Positions 19,044 to 28,170 of a stretch of 64,000 nucleotides of DNA are shown piece by piece; the stretch's first letter is position 1; every line of letters begins with the position of its first letter. This stretch comes from Longimicrobiales bacterium. Lineage in GTDB: Bacteria > Gemmatimonadota > Gemmatimonadetes > Longimicrobiales > Gaopeijiaceae. The notes below the pieces were generated by a model, which was not told the DNA's origin, did no database searches, and saw nothing but the letters and a program-made list of their open reading frames with translations. Where the stretch lies: contig JANQDZ010000047.1 in the NCBI GenBank assembly GCA_028278645.1, positions 186,001 through 250,000 on the forward strand. The letters are read 5' to 3'. A program made the position numbers and the translations under genes.

Positions 19044-20798
19044 ATGCGAATCAGGTTCAGACTCGCCCCCACCTGGGGATCGGTGGTATTGATTGGGCTG
19101 GTGGCGGCTTGCCACACCGCCCCGGCGGGCGGCCCTCCGTCAGCGGTCGGGGGTGGAGCCCAGGTGGATTGGTGGAGTGCCCCTTCCCAGAGCCGCCCGG
19201 ATGTGCGGGGAGCGACGGGTGCTGTTTCCTCGGGCCATCCCTTGGCCACAGCGGCTGGATATGACATCCTGCGGCGGGGCGGAAACGCCGTGGACGCGGC
19301 TGTCGCCATGGCTGGTGTGCTGGCTGTGGTCAGGCCCCACATGAATGGAGTCGGCGGGGACGCTTTCGCCCTAGTCTACCAAGCCTCAACGGGGGAGGTT
19401 GTGGGGCTCAACGGGAGTGGTCGGGCTGGAGCCCTGGCCGAGCCATCGTTCTTCGCTGCTGCGGGTACCCCGGAAGCGATCCCTGAGAAGGGACCGCTCA
19501 GCGTGTCCGTGCCCGGGACGGTGGCCGCCTGGGCGGATGCTCTGGAGCGTTTCGGGACGATCGGGTTGGCCGAGGCCCTGGAGCCGGCCATCAGATACGC
19601 CGGGGAGGGGTTTCCCGTATCGAAACGCTTGGGGTCGGATATGGCGGCAGGGGCCGGGGCATTGAACCAACCGGCCATGAACCTCTTCCTTCCAGGTGGG
19701 GAACCACCTCCGGCCGGTACCCTCCTCAAGAATCCCCCTCTCGCCCACACCCTCCGGGAGATTGCCGCCCAAGGCAAAGACGGGTTCTACCGTGGGGCTG
19801 CGGCAGAGGCCATTTCAGGCTACCTGGAGAGGGAAGGGGGGTACCTTCGGGAAGGGGACTTCGCTGCCCATACGTCGACCTGGGTAGACCCTCTGTCTAC
19901 CGAGTATGCGGGGCACAATATCCTGGTCATGCCTCCCAATACCCAGGGTTTTGCCCAGCTCCAGATCCTTGAGATGGCGGAGAAGCGGGGCATGGCCGGT
20001 CTGAATCCCGGTGAACCCGACTATCTCCACACCCTTATCGAGCTCAAGAAGCTGGCCTTCGCGGATCGGAATCAGTGGGTGACGGATCCCGAGTTCGTCG
20101 AGATACCCCTCCAACGGCTCCTTAACGAGGATTATTTGGAGGAACGGTCGAGGTTGATCTCTCTCGGGCGCGCCGCAACCGATGTCAACTCGGGGATCCC
20201 GATTGGTCAGGCAGGTTTTCCCGATCGTCTGGACGACTCCGGAGACACGGTGTACCTGACGGCGGTGGACCGGTGGGGTAATGCAGTGAGTTGGATCCAG
20301 AGCCTCTTCAACAGCTTCGGGTCGGGGATCCTGGAGCCCGAGAGCGGCGTGGTCCTGCAGAACCGGGGTGCCCTCTTTTCACTCGATCCCTCCCACCCGA
20401 ACGTCGTAGCTCCGGGAAAACGGCCCTACCATACTCTCACACCCCTCATGGCTCTTCGGGAGGGGGAGCTGGCGTTTACCCTCGGGACCCCGGGTGGAGA
20501 TGGCCAGACCCAGTCCCTGGCCCAGATCATCAACAACCTGTTGCTCTTCGGACTGACGCCCCAGGAGGCCATCGAAGCCCCACGGTTCAGGAGCTATCCC
20601 GGGTTGGAGGTGGCCATCGAGGATCGGATACCGGCAGCGACTCTCAGAGAGCTGGAGAGGAGGGGGCACTCCTTGAACGTCGTCTCGGGGTGGACAGCCA
20701 CCTTCGGCGGGGCCCAGATGATCCTGGTGGAGCCGGGCGCTGGAACTCTGTCCGTGGCCAGCGATCCGCGCCGGGAAGCGTACGGGTTGGCCTACTGA
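19044..20798 (+). CDS. ggt: Gamma-glutamyltransferase, lipoprotein type
   Basis: This 584-residue enzyme cleaves or transfers gamma-glutamyl groups, for example from glutathione, outside the cytoplasm. A signal peptide ends at a lipobox (LVAAC), suggesting membrane anchoring. The N-terminal region carries GAVSSGHPLATAAGYDILRRGGNAVDAAVA-type sequence, standard for the family. The self-processing site is the Thr in SGDTVYLTAVDRWGNAVS, which begins the small subunit; the usual second Thr is Val here. Later GTPGGDGQTQSLAQIINNLL matches the gamma-glutamyl-binding loop. I chose ATG 19044, preceded by AGAGGA; upstream in-frame starts at 19023 and 19008 are possible. It follows the M14 peptidase and probably shares its transcript. 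Confidence 0.92.
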   Translation: MRIRFRLAPTWGSVVLIGLVAACHTAPAGGPPSAVGGGAQVDWWSAPSQSRPDVRGATGAVSSGHPLATAAGYDILRRGGNAVDAAVAMAGVLAVVRPHMNGVGGDAFALVYQASTGEVVGLNGSGRAGALAEPSFFAAAGTPEAIPEKGPLSVSVPGTVAAWADALERFGTIGLAEALEPAIRYAGEGFPVSKRLGSDMAAGAGALNQPAMNLFLPGGEPPPAGTLLKNPPLAHTLREIAAQGKDGFYRGAAAEAISGYLEREGGYLREGDFAAHTSTWVDPLSTEYAGHNILVMPPNTQGFAQLQILEMAEKRGMAGLNPGEPDYLHTLIELKKLAFADRNQWVTDPEFVEIPLQRLLNEDYLEERSRLISLGRAATDVNSGIPIGQAGFPDRLDDSGDTVYLTAVDRWGNAVSWIQSLFNSFGSGILEPESGVVLQNRGALFSLDPSHPNVVAPGKRPYHTLTPLMALREGELAFTLGTPGGDGQTQSLAQIINNLLLFGLTPQEAIEAPRFRSYPGLEVAIEDRIPAATLRELERRGHSLNVVSGWTATFGGAQMILVEPGAGTLSVASDPRREAYGLAY

Positions 20799-20809
20799 CG
20801 GAGGAATGA

Positions 20810-20834
20810 GGCCCGGGATCGAAGCCCCCGGGCC
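20810..20834. terminator. Hairpin between convergent genes
   Basis: An 8-bp perfect stem, GGCCCGGG at 20810-20817 and CCCGGGCC at 20827-20834, has a 9-nt loop. It sits between the convergent ggt and histone-deacetylase-family genes. There is no clear T-run on either side, so it may be a weak or factor-dependent terminator. Confidence 0.45.
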
Positions 20835-20862
20835 CGCTCCGGCTAAGACCCCCTCCAGTGGA

Positions 20863-21891
20863 TCAGGCCTTCCGAAGCTCGTCCACGTGGACCTCTACGG
20901 CCGAAGCCAGCCCGGCAGGGTTGTAGCCTCCCTCCAGGACCGAAACCAGGCGCCCACCGCCGTTGATGTGGGCGATCTCCAACACGATGCGGGTCAACTC
21001 CCGGTACCCTTCATCGGTTACTTCGAAGCTTCCGAGGGGATCGTCGACGCGGGAATCGAAGCCAGCGGAAACGATGGTCAGGTCGGGCTGGAACTCACGG
21101 GCCGCCGGTAGGAAGTCGTCCCGGAACGCTCCGATAATCTCCCCGTTTCCTGAGCCGGGCGGGAAGGGGCGATTCATAGTGAAGCCCGCTCCTGGGCCCT
21201 CCCCTGTCTCCTCCACCATACCCGTGCCGGGGTACAGGGGATGCTGATGGGTATCCATGAAGAACACCGATCTGTCCTGGTAGAAGGTGTCCTGGGTCCC
21301 GTTCCCATGATGCACGTCCCAGTCGGCTATCAACACACGCTCCACCCCGTAGACCTGTTGGGCATAGCGGGCCGCGATGGCGACGTTGTTGAAAAGGCAA
21401 AACCCCATCCCCCGCTCAGCCGAGGCGTGGTGACCCGGGGGCCGGACGGCGCAAAAGGCGTTCTTGGCCTCCCGAAGCATTACCCGGTCCACCGCCTTCA
21501 CCACCCCTCCCACCCCGGCCAGTGCTACAGAGTAACTTGCCGGAGAGATGTTGGTGTCCCCTGTTGAGAGACGGGTAGAGCCGGACTCACATTCGGTTCT
21601 CACCAGGTCGATGTATTCCGGCGTATGAACCAGGGATACGGTCTCGAGGCCGGCCTCGCTCGTTTCGAGCTGGAGGAGTGAGGGGAACCACTCGGTTTGA
21701 ACCATGCGGTCCCGGATCGTACTCAAGCGTGTTGGGCTCTCTCTGTGACCCTCCCCTGAATCGTGAGTCAGGAACAAGTCGTCATAGAGGTACCCGGTGA
21801 TCTCCGGTTCCCTGGGGGCACCCGTGCATCCGGTGCGAGAGAGGATTGCCGTCACCCCCAGGGTCCCCATGAGGAAGTCACGTCGGTTCAT
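20863..21891 (-). CDS. Exported histone-deacetylase-family amidohydrolase
   Basis: This 342-residue zinc hydrolase has the arginase/deacetylase fold. Bacterial relatives act on acetylated polyamines, acetoin-related substrates or small acetylated amines. Catalytic motifs are intact: RPPGHHA (paired His), DWDVHHGNGTQ (metal Asp and His) and SAGFDSRVDDPLG (second metal Asp), ending VSVLEGGYN. The N-terminus MNRRDFLMGTLGVTAILSRTGC looks like a Tat signal (RRDFL) ending in a lipobox Cys at residue 22, so the enzyme would be exported folded and lipid-anchored. That is unusual, because most members are cytoplasmic. The gene lies 16 nt downstream of the YtcJ-like amidohydrolase on the same strand, so the two are probably co-transcribed. 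Confidence 0.9.
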   Translation of the reverse strand: MNRRDFLMGTLGVTAILSRTGCTGAPREPEITGYLYDDLFLTHDSGEGHRESPTRLSTIRDRMVQTEWFPSLLQLETSEAGLETVSLVHTPEYIDLVRTECESGSTRLSTGDTNISPASYSVALAGVGGVVKAVDRVMLREAKNAFCAVRPPGHHASAERGMGFCLFNNVAIAARYAQQVYGVERVLIADWDVHHGNGTQDTFYQDRSVFFMDTHQHPLYPGTGMVEETGEGPGAGFTMNRPFPPGSGNGEIIGAFRDDFLPAAREFQPDLTIVSAGFDSRVDDPLGSFEVTDEGYRELTRIVLEIAHINGGGRLVSVLEGGYNPAGLASAVEVHVDELRKA

Positions 21892-21907
21892 TCCCGAACC
21901 TCCGATT

Positions 21908-23605
21908 CTACTGCCGCGTGTATACGACCTTCCCGCCGACGATGGTATAGTCGACGAGGGCCTGCATGATCTCTTCTTCCGGCCCTATCATGAAATCGCG
22001 GTCGTAGATGACCATATCGGCCAGATACCCTTCTTTGATCATCCCTTTCCGATCTTCCATGAACTGGGCATAGGCGGAGCCGAGGGTATATAGCTCAATA
22101 GCTTCCTCAGCGGTGAGCTTCTGACCCGGGAACCACCCGTCGCCCTCCTCGCCCAGCCGGTCTTTCCTGGTCACCGCGGCATAGATCCCTTCCAGCGGGG
22201 GAAGGGGCTCGACGGAGTAGTCGGTGCCGAAGGCGATTTTGACGCCAGCGTCCAATAGACGCCTCCAGGCGTAGGCTCCCTTGCTTCTTTCCAATCCGAT
22301 TCTTTTTTCGGCGAATCGCTTGTCAGTGATGCAGTGCGTGGGCTGCATGGAGGCCACCACGCCCAGTTCGGCGAACCGCGGAATGTCTTCGTCGATGAGG
22401 ATCTGGGCGTGTTCGCTTCGGTGGCGGCTGTCCCGGACCCCGTTCACCTCCCGCGCCTTTTCGTAAGCGTTCAGAATCCAGGTGTTGGCTTTGTCCCCGA
22501 TGGCGTGGATGCCAACCTGGAATCCCCTGGCATCGGAAGCCACGATTCTCTCCTCCAATTCCTCGTAGGGCATCTGGGGAAGGCCGGACTTGTCTGGCTC
22601 GTCCGCGAAGGGTTCGTGGAAGAGGGCCGTGCCCGAGCCCAGGGTACCATCGATGAATCCCTTCAGGTAACCGAAGCGGATCCAGTCCCCGGTCTGTGGG
22701 AACCGCTCCCGGAGGTCCTCGTAAGCATCCAAACGGTCAGGATCTGCGGTCAGGCGGCCGTCGATGTCGACCCGAACCGTCAACCGGCCCTCGTCCATCA
22801 TCCTCTGGTATAGATCACCGTTTCCACCGCCGGCGTGTTGGATGCTCGTCACTCCCAAGCTCCGGGTGTACTCCAGCATGTCGTTCCAGCCCTGGTCCCG
22901 GAGTGCGGCACGCTCCTCAGGGGTCCGCTCTACGGGGGTGGCGTTGTAACGAAGAAGGCCCGAGGCCGATTCTTTGAAGATCCCCGTTGCTTCCCCCGTT
23001 TCGGGATCCCGCTGGATCTCCCCCCCGAACGGATCCGGAGTGTCATCGGTGATCCCGGAGGCCCGTAGCACGTAACTGTTGACCAACACCGAATGTCCGT
23101 CTGCCCGGCTCAAAGAGACCGGATTGTTGGGAGCAACCTCGTCCAGCAGCTCCTTCGTGGGCCATTGTTTGTCGTCGAACATCTCGTGCTCCCAGTGGCC
23201 CCCCCGGATCATCACCCCCGGCTCGACCTGGGCTACCCGTTCCCGGACCTTCTCCGTGATGATGTTCTTGTCGGTGATATACCGAAGTTCGATGTACTCC
23301 GGATCCAGGGGACCGTAATGGGCGTGGGCGTCGTTGAAGCCCGGGATCATGAGCCGGCCTTGGGCATCGATGACCTCTGTGTTGTCACCGATATAGGCTT
23401 CGATGGCGCTGTTCGACGTCACAGCGATGATATTCTCGCCGATCATCGCCACGGCCTCGGCCCTCGGGTTGTCCTGGTCGATGGTCACCACGTTCCCGTT
23501 CATCACCACGAGATCAGCGGGAGGTCCTTCGTAGGGGGCCTGGCAAGCTGCCGAGGCGCTTAAGAGCAGTGTAGCGAAGGCAAGGGTGGAGATCTTCATG
23601 AACAT
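21908..23605 (-). CDS. Exported amidohydrolase family lipoprotein (YtcJ-like)
   Basis: This 565-residue amidohydrolase-3/YtcJ-type enzyme has a lipoprotein signal (KISTLAFATLLLSASAAC). The metal-binding HxH is in GFNDAHAHYG. Later conserved blocks include GVTSIQHAGGGNGD, FQVGIHAIGDKAN, SEHAQIL and AFGTDYSVEPLPPLEGI, followed by the closing beta-domain. ATG 23605 has GGGAG about 7 nt upstream; an in-frame ATG two codons later is also possible. It differs in length and sequence from the other YtcJ-like gene at 14310, so the two are not a recent duplication. It probably forms an operon with the downstream deacetylase-fold gene. Confidence 0.9.
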   Translation of the reverse strand: MFMKISTLAFATLLLSASAACQAPYEGPPADLVVMNGNVVTIDQDNPRAEAVAMIGENIIAVTSNSAIEAYIGDNTEVIDAQGRLMIPGFNDAHAHYGPLDPEYIELRYITDKNIITEKVRERVAQVEPGVMIRGGHWEHEMFDDKQWPTKELLDEVAPNNPVSLSRADGHSVLVNSYVLRASGITDDTPDPFGGEIQRDPETGEATGIFKESASGLLRYNATPVERTPEERAALRDQGWNDMLEYTRSLGVTSIQHAGGGNGDLYQRMMDEGRLTVRVDIDGRLTADPDRLDAYEDLRERFPQTGDWIRFGYLKGFIDGTLGSGTALFHEPFADEPDKSGLPQMPYEELEERIVASDARGFQVGIHAIGDKANTWILNAYEKAREVNGVRDSRHRSEHAQILIDEDIPRFAELGVVASMQPTHCITDKRFAEKRIGLERSKGAYAWRRLLDAGVKIAFGTDYSVEPLPPLEGIYAAVTRKDRLGEEGDGWFPGQKLTAEEAIELYTLGSAYAQFMEDRKGMIKEGYLADMVIYDRDFMIGPEEEIMQALVDYTIVGGKVVYTRQ

Positions 23606-23745
23606 CGTCGGTCTCCCTTACAGTGTCGGTCACTTTTTTCCCGTAGAGACCCGTCTATTTAACCTGGCTAACAGATCTCTGCAACGTACTCGGGCCCGGG
23701 AAGAAGCCAGGCCGTGGGAGGTTGGGGGTAGGGACGGCAAGCGAA

Positions 23746-23771
23746 AGGGCCGCCCCCAAAAGGACGGCCCT
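23746..23771 (-). terminator. Terminator of the VPS10-like gene
   Basis: A 7-bp stem (AGGGCCG at 23746-23752, CGGCCCT at 23765-23771) lies just downstream of the minus-strand gene that ends at 23815. Read on that strand, the hairpin is followed by CCCTTTCGC. It has a short T-rich tail and is of moderate quality. Confidence 0.6.
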
Positions 23772-23814
23772 CGATCCTGTGTTTGATTTGCGGCCGTGCT
23801 TTTCTGCTCGGCCT

Positions 23815-26800
23815 CTACCTCGAGGGTGCAGAGTCTGCCCGTCCCACTACCAACGGTTGAGTGAAGGTTCGGTCACCGATCTTCATGGTGATGGTGTAGG
23901 TGCCGGCTTCCACCAGGGTGGTTGGCTCGGAACGGGATGGGAAGAGGCCTCCCCCGCCACCGAATCGACGGCCCCGTCCTCTTTGGCTCCCTCTGACCAG
24001 CTGAGTGATCCGCTGTTGCAGAGAGAGCTCGCCCCCTCCGCCAGATCCTCCGCCACCGGCGATGGCCCTACCTTCAGCCGGCCGCGCCACGAACTCTCGG
24101 GAGGCGGCTCCGCCACCGCCGCCACCACCGAACCCCCTGGTCTGCGTGAAGGTGGGGCGACGGAGCTGCTCGGCGATACGATCCAGCTCATCCCGATCTT
24201 CCCCTGCACTGGCCAGGGAGTCCAGAACGAACGTCAAGCGCTTGTCCGTGGCGATGCTGTCCCTGACCTCCGAGGGGGACCTGGGAATCGGCACGCTCCG
24301 CCCTCTCATGTTCCAGGTGGCTGTGTTCAGGCCGACTCGCTTGGATCCGTTCAGGGTCTGGATTTCATTCCCATCGCCGTCGGTGATGACAAACTCGACG
24401 TCCTCTTCGGGAGTTTCACCGATCCAATAGCGGATCTGGGCGCCGGAGGGTGGGCTCCCGGCCTGGAAATAGAGTTGGGCGGTGAATTCCCCACCTGTCG
24501 GCCGGGTCCCGAATTGGAAAGCCGGGGCGGGTTCGAACAGGTGAGCATCGGAAGCGATAACCGATGACGTAGCCTGCTGGAGTGGGGTGATGTTGACGAT
24601 CCAGATGGATCGGCCGTGGGTTCCCGCGATCAGGTCGCCGTCTCTCGGGTGAATCTGCAGGTCGTGAACGGGAACCGTGGGGAGGCCGTTCATGAACTTT
24701 TGCCAGGACCCACCCCTGTCCAGAGAAACATAGGCCCCGACATCAGTACCCACGAAGAGGAGGTTCGCGTTCACAGGGTCTTCTCTGATGACGTGGGCAA
24801 AGTCCGGCTTCCCGGTGGGAAGGTTGGAGGAGATGGACCGGAAGTTTTCACCGCCATCATCGGAAACCACCACGTAGGGCGTGAAGTCTCCCCGGCGGTG
24901 GTTGTCGAAAGTGACGTAAACCCGATCCGCATCGTGGTGGGAAGGCTCGATGCGGCTTACATAGGTCCCTTCCGGGACCAGCCCTTCCAGGTTGGCCGTG
25001 ACGTCGTTCCAGGTATCTCCATCGTCGGGGCTCACCCACAGATTCCCGTCATCCGTCCCTGCGTAGAGGAGCCCGGCTTGGACGAAGGATTCGGCCAGGG
25101 AGACGACGGTGGCGAAGGTTTCAGCGCCCGTGTTGTCCACCGTGATCCCACCGGTGGTCGAGGTGCTGATCCGGATCTTCTCCTCATCCTGTCTGGAAAG
25201 GTCAGGAGAGATGGGCACGAGGTCGTCCCCGCGGTTCGTGGATTTCATGACCCGGTTGGCCGCGGCGTAGACCACGTCGGGGTTGTGGGGTGAGAGGAAG
25301 AATGGGGTGTTCCAGTTGAATCGGAGCTGGAGGCTCACCGAGTCGGCAGAAGCCCGGGCCTGGAGATCGGCGATTCTCTCGGCGTGCTGTGCCGGCATCG
25401 GCTGAGTGCTGTCGGGCCACAGCATGGCGATGGAATCCTGGAAAACCCGATAGGACTCTCTCCAGTTCGGACGGCCGAATGACTGCCTCTCGCCGGTGGC
25501 CAGGTTGGACCGGCCCATGTTCCCACCCTGGGACTCGGAGTAAACGATGTCAGGGTTTCGCGGATCCTGCTGGGTCACGAAGCCGTCGCCCCCGCTCACC
25601 ATGAACCAGTCGTGGTTGGTGATGGCCCCTCTGGCTTTCCTGCTGGGCCCACACCAGCTGTAGTTGTCCTGCAGGCCACCGCAGACGTTGTATGGCACCG
25701 CCATATCGTAGCTGATGTTGTAGAACTGTCCAATGGGGAAAGTGTTCGGGAAGATGTAGTTCCCGCCCTGGTCGAAGCTCACCGCGATTCCACCATCATT
25801 GCCAAGGACCACCCGCTCGGGGTCCAGGGGATCGATCCAGATCGCATGGTAGTCCACGTGGACGCCCTGACCTGCCGTGGCAGCGGTCCGGCCGCCGTCC
25901 GTGGTGAACCGGAGGGAGGAGAAGTAGACCCGATCCGGATCCATGGGGTCGACTTTGACTTCAGAGTAGTAGAAGGGTCGGGTGTTGAAGGGGTTCATGT
26001 ACTCCCAGGTCTCCCCGCCGTCCTGGGACCGGTACAACCCGGACGTCCGCTCTTCTTCTCCGTCCTCGTTCTCAACCGGGTTGGCTTCCACCATGAGGTA
26101 GATGACCTGAGGATAGCTGGGGGCGTACGCGATGCCGATGCGGCCCAGTTCCCCTTCCGGCAGGCCTCCGCCTTCGATTCTATCCCAGTTTTCTCCGCCG
26201 TCAGTGCTCTTCCAAAGCCCGCTTCCTGGTCCTCCGCTCTGGAGATAGTATGGCCCCCGTTCCCTCTCCCAGCTGGCGGCCAGGAGGATGTCGGGGTTTT
26301 TGGGATGGATGGCCAGATCGATGAACCCGGCTTTTTCACTCACGAAGTTCACCAGTTCCCAGGTGTCTCCCCCGTCCGTTGTCTTGTAGAGCCCTCGTTC
26401 AGGATTCGAGCGCCATAAGGCTCCCACTGCAGCAACCCACACGATGTCGGGGTTTTCGGGATGCACGACGATCCGACCGATATGCTCAGTGGCCTCGAGC
26501 CCTTTGAGCTCCCAGGTCAATCCACCATCGGTGGACTTGTAGATACCGCCCCCCGGGGAAATCGAATTCCGAGAGTCTTCTTCCCCCGTTCCTGCCCATA
26601 TCTGCAAGGAGTCGCTGGGGGCGATGGCGATGTCCCCCAGGGAAACCACTCTCTCGTTCTGAAAAAGAGGTTGGAACGTCGTGCCATTGTTTGTGGTCTT
26701 CCAGATCCCGCCTGCCGCAGCGGCCACGTAGAAGGTTTTTGAGGGGCTGGGTAGGCCCTCGACGTCCGTCACGCGCCCGGACATGTTGGCCGGTCCGATG

Positions 26801-26931
26801 GCTCGCCACTGGAAGCCTCGCATCCAGTCGTCGTTCAGGTCGGTCCCTTCCTGGGCCCCCGCTGGCGCGGCGGGCATGCTGGCCAACAAGCCCAGAAGAA
26901 CCAGGATGAGTGAGGATGGTCGGGTTCTCAT
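23815..26931 (-). CDS. Exported VPS10/sortilin-type beta-propeller protein
   Basis: This 1038-residue exported protein has a signal peptide (about 1-27, ending PAGAQ). Two tandem propeller-like halves contain repeated BNR/sortilin-type motifs such as GGIWKTTNNGTTF, GIYKSTDGGLTWE, GLYKTTDGGDTWE, GLWKSTDGGENW and GLYRSQDGGETWE. The C-terminal third includes a FlgD-like strand region (GNEIQTLNGSKRVGLNTATWNMRGR) and glycine-rich linkers, and it ends with GTYTITMKIGDRTFTQPLVV. Databases often name such proteins glycosyl hydrolase or sialidase-like, but I see no catalytic signature. ATG 26931 begins the signal peptide; 40 upstream codons in frame lack protein character. It appears to be monocistronic, with its own terminator-like hairpin. 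Confidence 0.88.
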   Translation of the reverse strand: MRTRPSSLILVLLGLLASMPAAPAGAQEGTDLNDDWMRGFQWRAIGPANMSGRVTDVEGLPSPSKTFYVAAAAGGIWKTTNNGTTFQPLFQNERVVSLGDIAIAPSDSLQIWAGTGEEDSRNSISPGGGIYKSTDGGLTWELKGLEATEHIGRIVVHPENPDIVWVAAVGALWRSNPERGLYKTTDGGDTWELVNFVSEKAGFIDLAIHPKNPDILLAASWERERGPYYLQSGGPGSGLWKSTDGGENWDRIEGGGLPEGELGRIGIAYAPSYPQVIYLMVEANPVENEDGEEERTSGLYRSQDGGETWEYMNPFNTRPFYYSEVKVDPMDPDRVYFSSLRFTTDGGRTAATAGQGVHVDYHAIWIDPLDPERVVLGNDGGIAVSFDQGGNYIFPNTFPIGQFYNISYDMAVPYNVCGGLQDNYSWCGPSRKARGAITNHDWFMVSGGDGFVTQQDPRNPDIVYSESQGGNMGRSNLATGERQSFGRPNWRESYRVFQDSIAMLWPDSTQPMPAQHAERIADLQARASADSVSLQLRFNWNTPFFLSPHNPDVVYAAANRVMKSTNRGDDLVPISPDLSRQDEEKIRISTSTTGGITVDNTGAETFATVVSLAESFVQAGLLYAGTDDGNLWVSPDDGDTWNDVTANLEGLVPEGTYVSRIEPSHHDADRVYVTFDNHRRGDFTPYVVVSDDGGENFRSISSNLPTGKPDFAHVIREDPVNANLLFVGTDVGAYVSLDRGGSWQKFMNGLPTVPVHDLQIHPRDGDLIAGTHGRSIWIVNITPLQQATSSVIASDAHLFEPAPAFQFGTRPTGGEFTAQLYFQAGSPPSGAQIRYWIGETPEEDVEFVITDGDGNEIQTLNGSKRVGLNTATWNMRGRSVPIPRSPSEVRDSIATDKRLTFVLDSLASAGEDRDELDRIAEQLRRPTFTQTRGFGGGGGGGAASREFVARPAEGRAIAGGGGSGGGGELSLQQRITQLVRGSQRGRGRRFGGGGGLFPSRSEPTTLVEAGTYTITMKIGDRTFTQPLVVGRADSAPSR

Positions 26932-27057
26932 GCTGCCTCTCTCTTGGTGATTGGCGCGCTCCCGAAAGGATCTTCCTGCCCAGAATGGGAAACGCGGCGG
27001 TTGTCTGGCGAAGAACCCGGCCAAGATAGTCCGACCCAAAGGTACCCTCAAGGAAAA

Positions 27058-27090
27058 CCGGGGGCCGGTCCTGGCGGGACCGACCCCCGG
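27058..27090 (-). terminator. Terminator of the secreted basic protein gene
   Basis: Outer stem CCGGGGG/CCCCCGG (27058-27064 and 27084-27090) and inner stem CGGTCC/GGACCG (27066-27071 and 27077-27082) are separated by a single mismatch. On the minus strand the hairpin is followed by a TTTT-containing tract. It lies downstream of the gene ending at 27157. Confidence 0.6.
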
Positions 27091-27156
27091 GGAGGCCGCC
27101 TCTCGAATGGTGGGCGAAGGCGGGTCAGGGCTTTTTGATCAGGCTTCTAATCCACC

Positions 27157-27732
27157 TCACCTGGGCCTCGGGTACCAGCGGTATCTATCGTCATCCCAGT
27201 CGTACCGATCGTCGTCCCAATCACCATATTGCCGGTATCGCCAGTCGCCTCCCCGTGTGAATCGCGGAGGGCCGGTGAGGAATAGTTCGTCGATGAAACC
27301 GTCGCTTCGGTAGTCGTAGAGCTCGGCCACCGGTACTCGATCGACGGTCACCTCCAAGACGGAAGTGGACCGATCGACGTGGAACCAGTGCCCCCGGGTT
27401 TTCCCCCGAATTCCCATCCGCCTGGCATGCCGCTCGATCCTCTTCACAGTCTCTCTTCCCAACAGATATCGGAGCTCTTTCTCTCTGAGGGACCTCCCGG
27501 TCCAGGACGGCCTTCGTGTAGCCACCCTTATCCTGACAGGCCCCCAATCGGCCGCGACCCAACCTCGGGCCACCGCACTCCGAGGGCTGACGCGGACAGG
27601 GCGGTTCCCCATGGCCACTCCCACGCCCACCCGGCCATTCCGGTATTCGACGTGGGCGGCAGTCTGCCCGGACAGCGCTTCACCCCCTGCCAGGAACAAC
27701 GCCAGTGCCATTCCAACCATGTACCTGTTCAT
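27157..27732 (-). CDS. Secreted basic hypothetical protein
   Basis: This 191-residue protein has a signal peptide (MNRYMVGMALALFLAGGEAL, cut near SGQ). The mature part is strongly basic (VRVSPRSAVARGWVAADW, RRMGIRGKTRGHWF). It ends in an aromatic, Asp-rich tail with repeated DDDRY units (residues about 165-191: YGDWDDDRYDWDDDRYRW). The start ATG 27732 has GGGGTGG upstream; a longer frame to 27879 has no coding character. Function is unknown; the family is not recognised. The charge segregation suggests an envelope protein binding metal or a polyanion, which is inference only. Confidence 0.7.
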   Translation of the reverse strand: MNRYMVGMALALFLAGGEALSGQTAAHVEYRNGRVGVGVAMGNRPVRVSPRSAVARGWVAADWGPVRIRVATRRPSWTGRSLREKELRYLLGRETVKRIERHARRMGIRGKTRGHWFHVDRSTSVLEVTVDRVPVAELYDYRSDGFIDELFLTGPPRFTRGGDWRYRQYGDWDDDRYDWDDDRYRWYPRPR

Positions 27733-28170
27733 CGTCCACCCCTTTCTCCTGCTCGATTCGGCTGCCGGCCCCTCCGGCAGCGGGCCGGGCCGGTGGTTGC
27801 GCCCGATCCCGCTTCTGATTAAGGCACCCAACGTGCCATAAAGGGAGGACGTGGGTCTAAGCCATGGCATGCCATCCATTTAGGACAGTTCTGCCCCGTC
27901 ATGAGCGTGGCGAAAGAGTTTTTGATTATTGGAAAAACGTCCCCTTTTTAGGACAATGCTGGGACTGTGAGGGTGGGTGGTTGGTCCGGGGGTTCAGGCC
28001 TCCCTGCGAGAGGGCCACCGGGTCTGGTCCGGAGGTCAGCCTTCCGCCCTGCAGCCAGGGGGGCATAGCTTTGGGTCCTTGCTATCCAGCGCCCATACAA
28101 CCTTCCTGGTTTTCGGGGTCACTCACTCAATGAACCGCGGTGATGGAGGGCCTGGACCTCTAAGAGGATC
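27733..28170. other. Divergent intergenic region with hairpin and TTTAGGACA repeats
   Basis: These 438 bp separate the minus-strand secreted protein gene from the plus-strand ECF sigma gene. No convincing gene is seen. An 8-bp hairpin (GCTGCCGG at 27761-27768, CCGGCAGC at 27774-27781) falls in the leader of the minus-strand gene. The 9-mer TTTAGGACA occurs twice in the same orientation (27879-27887 and 27947-27955). The block around 27910-27950 is A/T-rich and could hold promoter elements for the sigma factor gene. Confidence 0.5.

Noticed and set aside
28071-28085. TGGGTCCTTGC as a -24/-12 promoter upstream of the ECF sigma gene
   Set aside because: GG and GC are separated by about 5 nt, not 10, so it cannot match a sigma-54 promoter.
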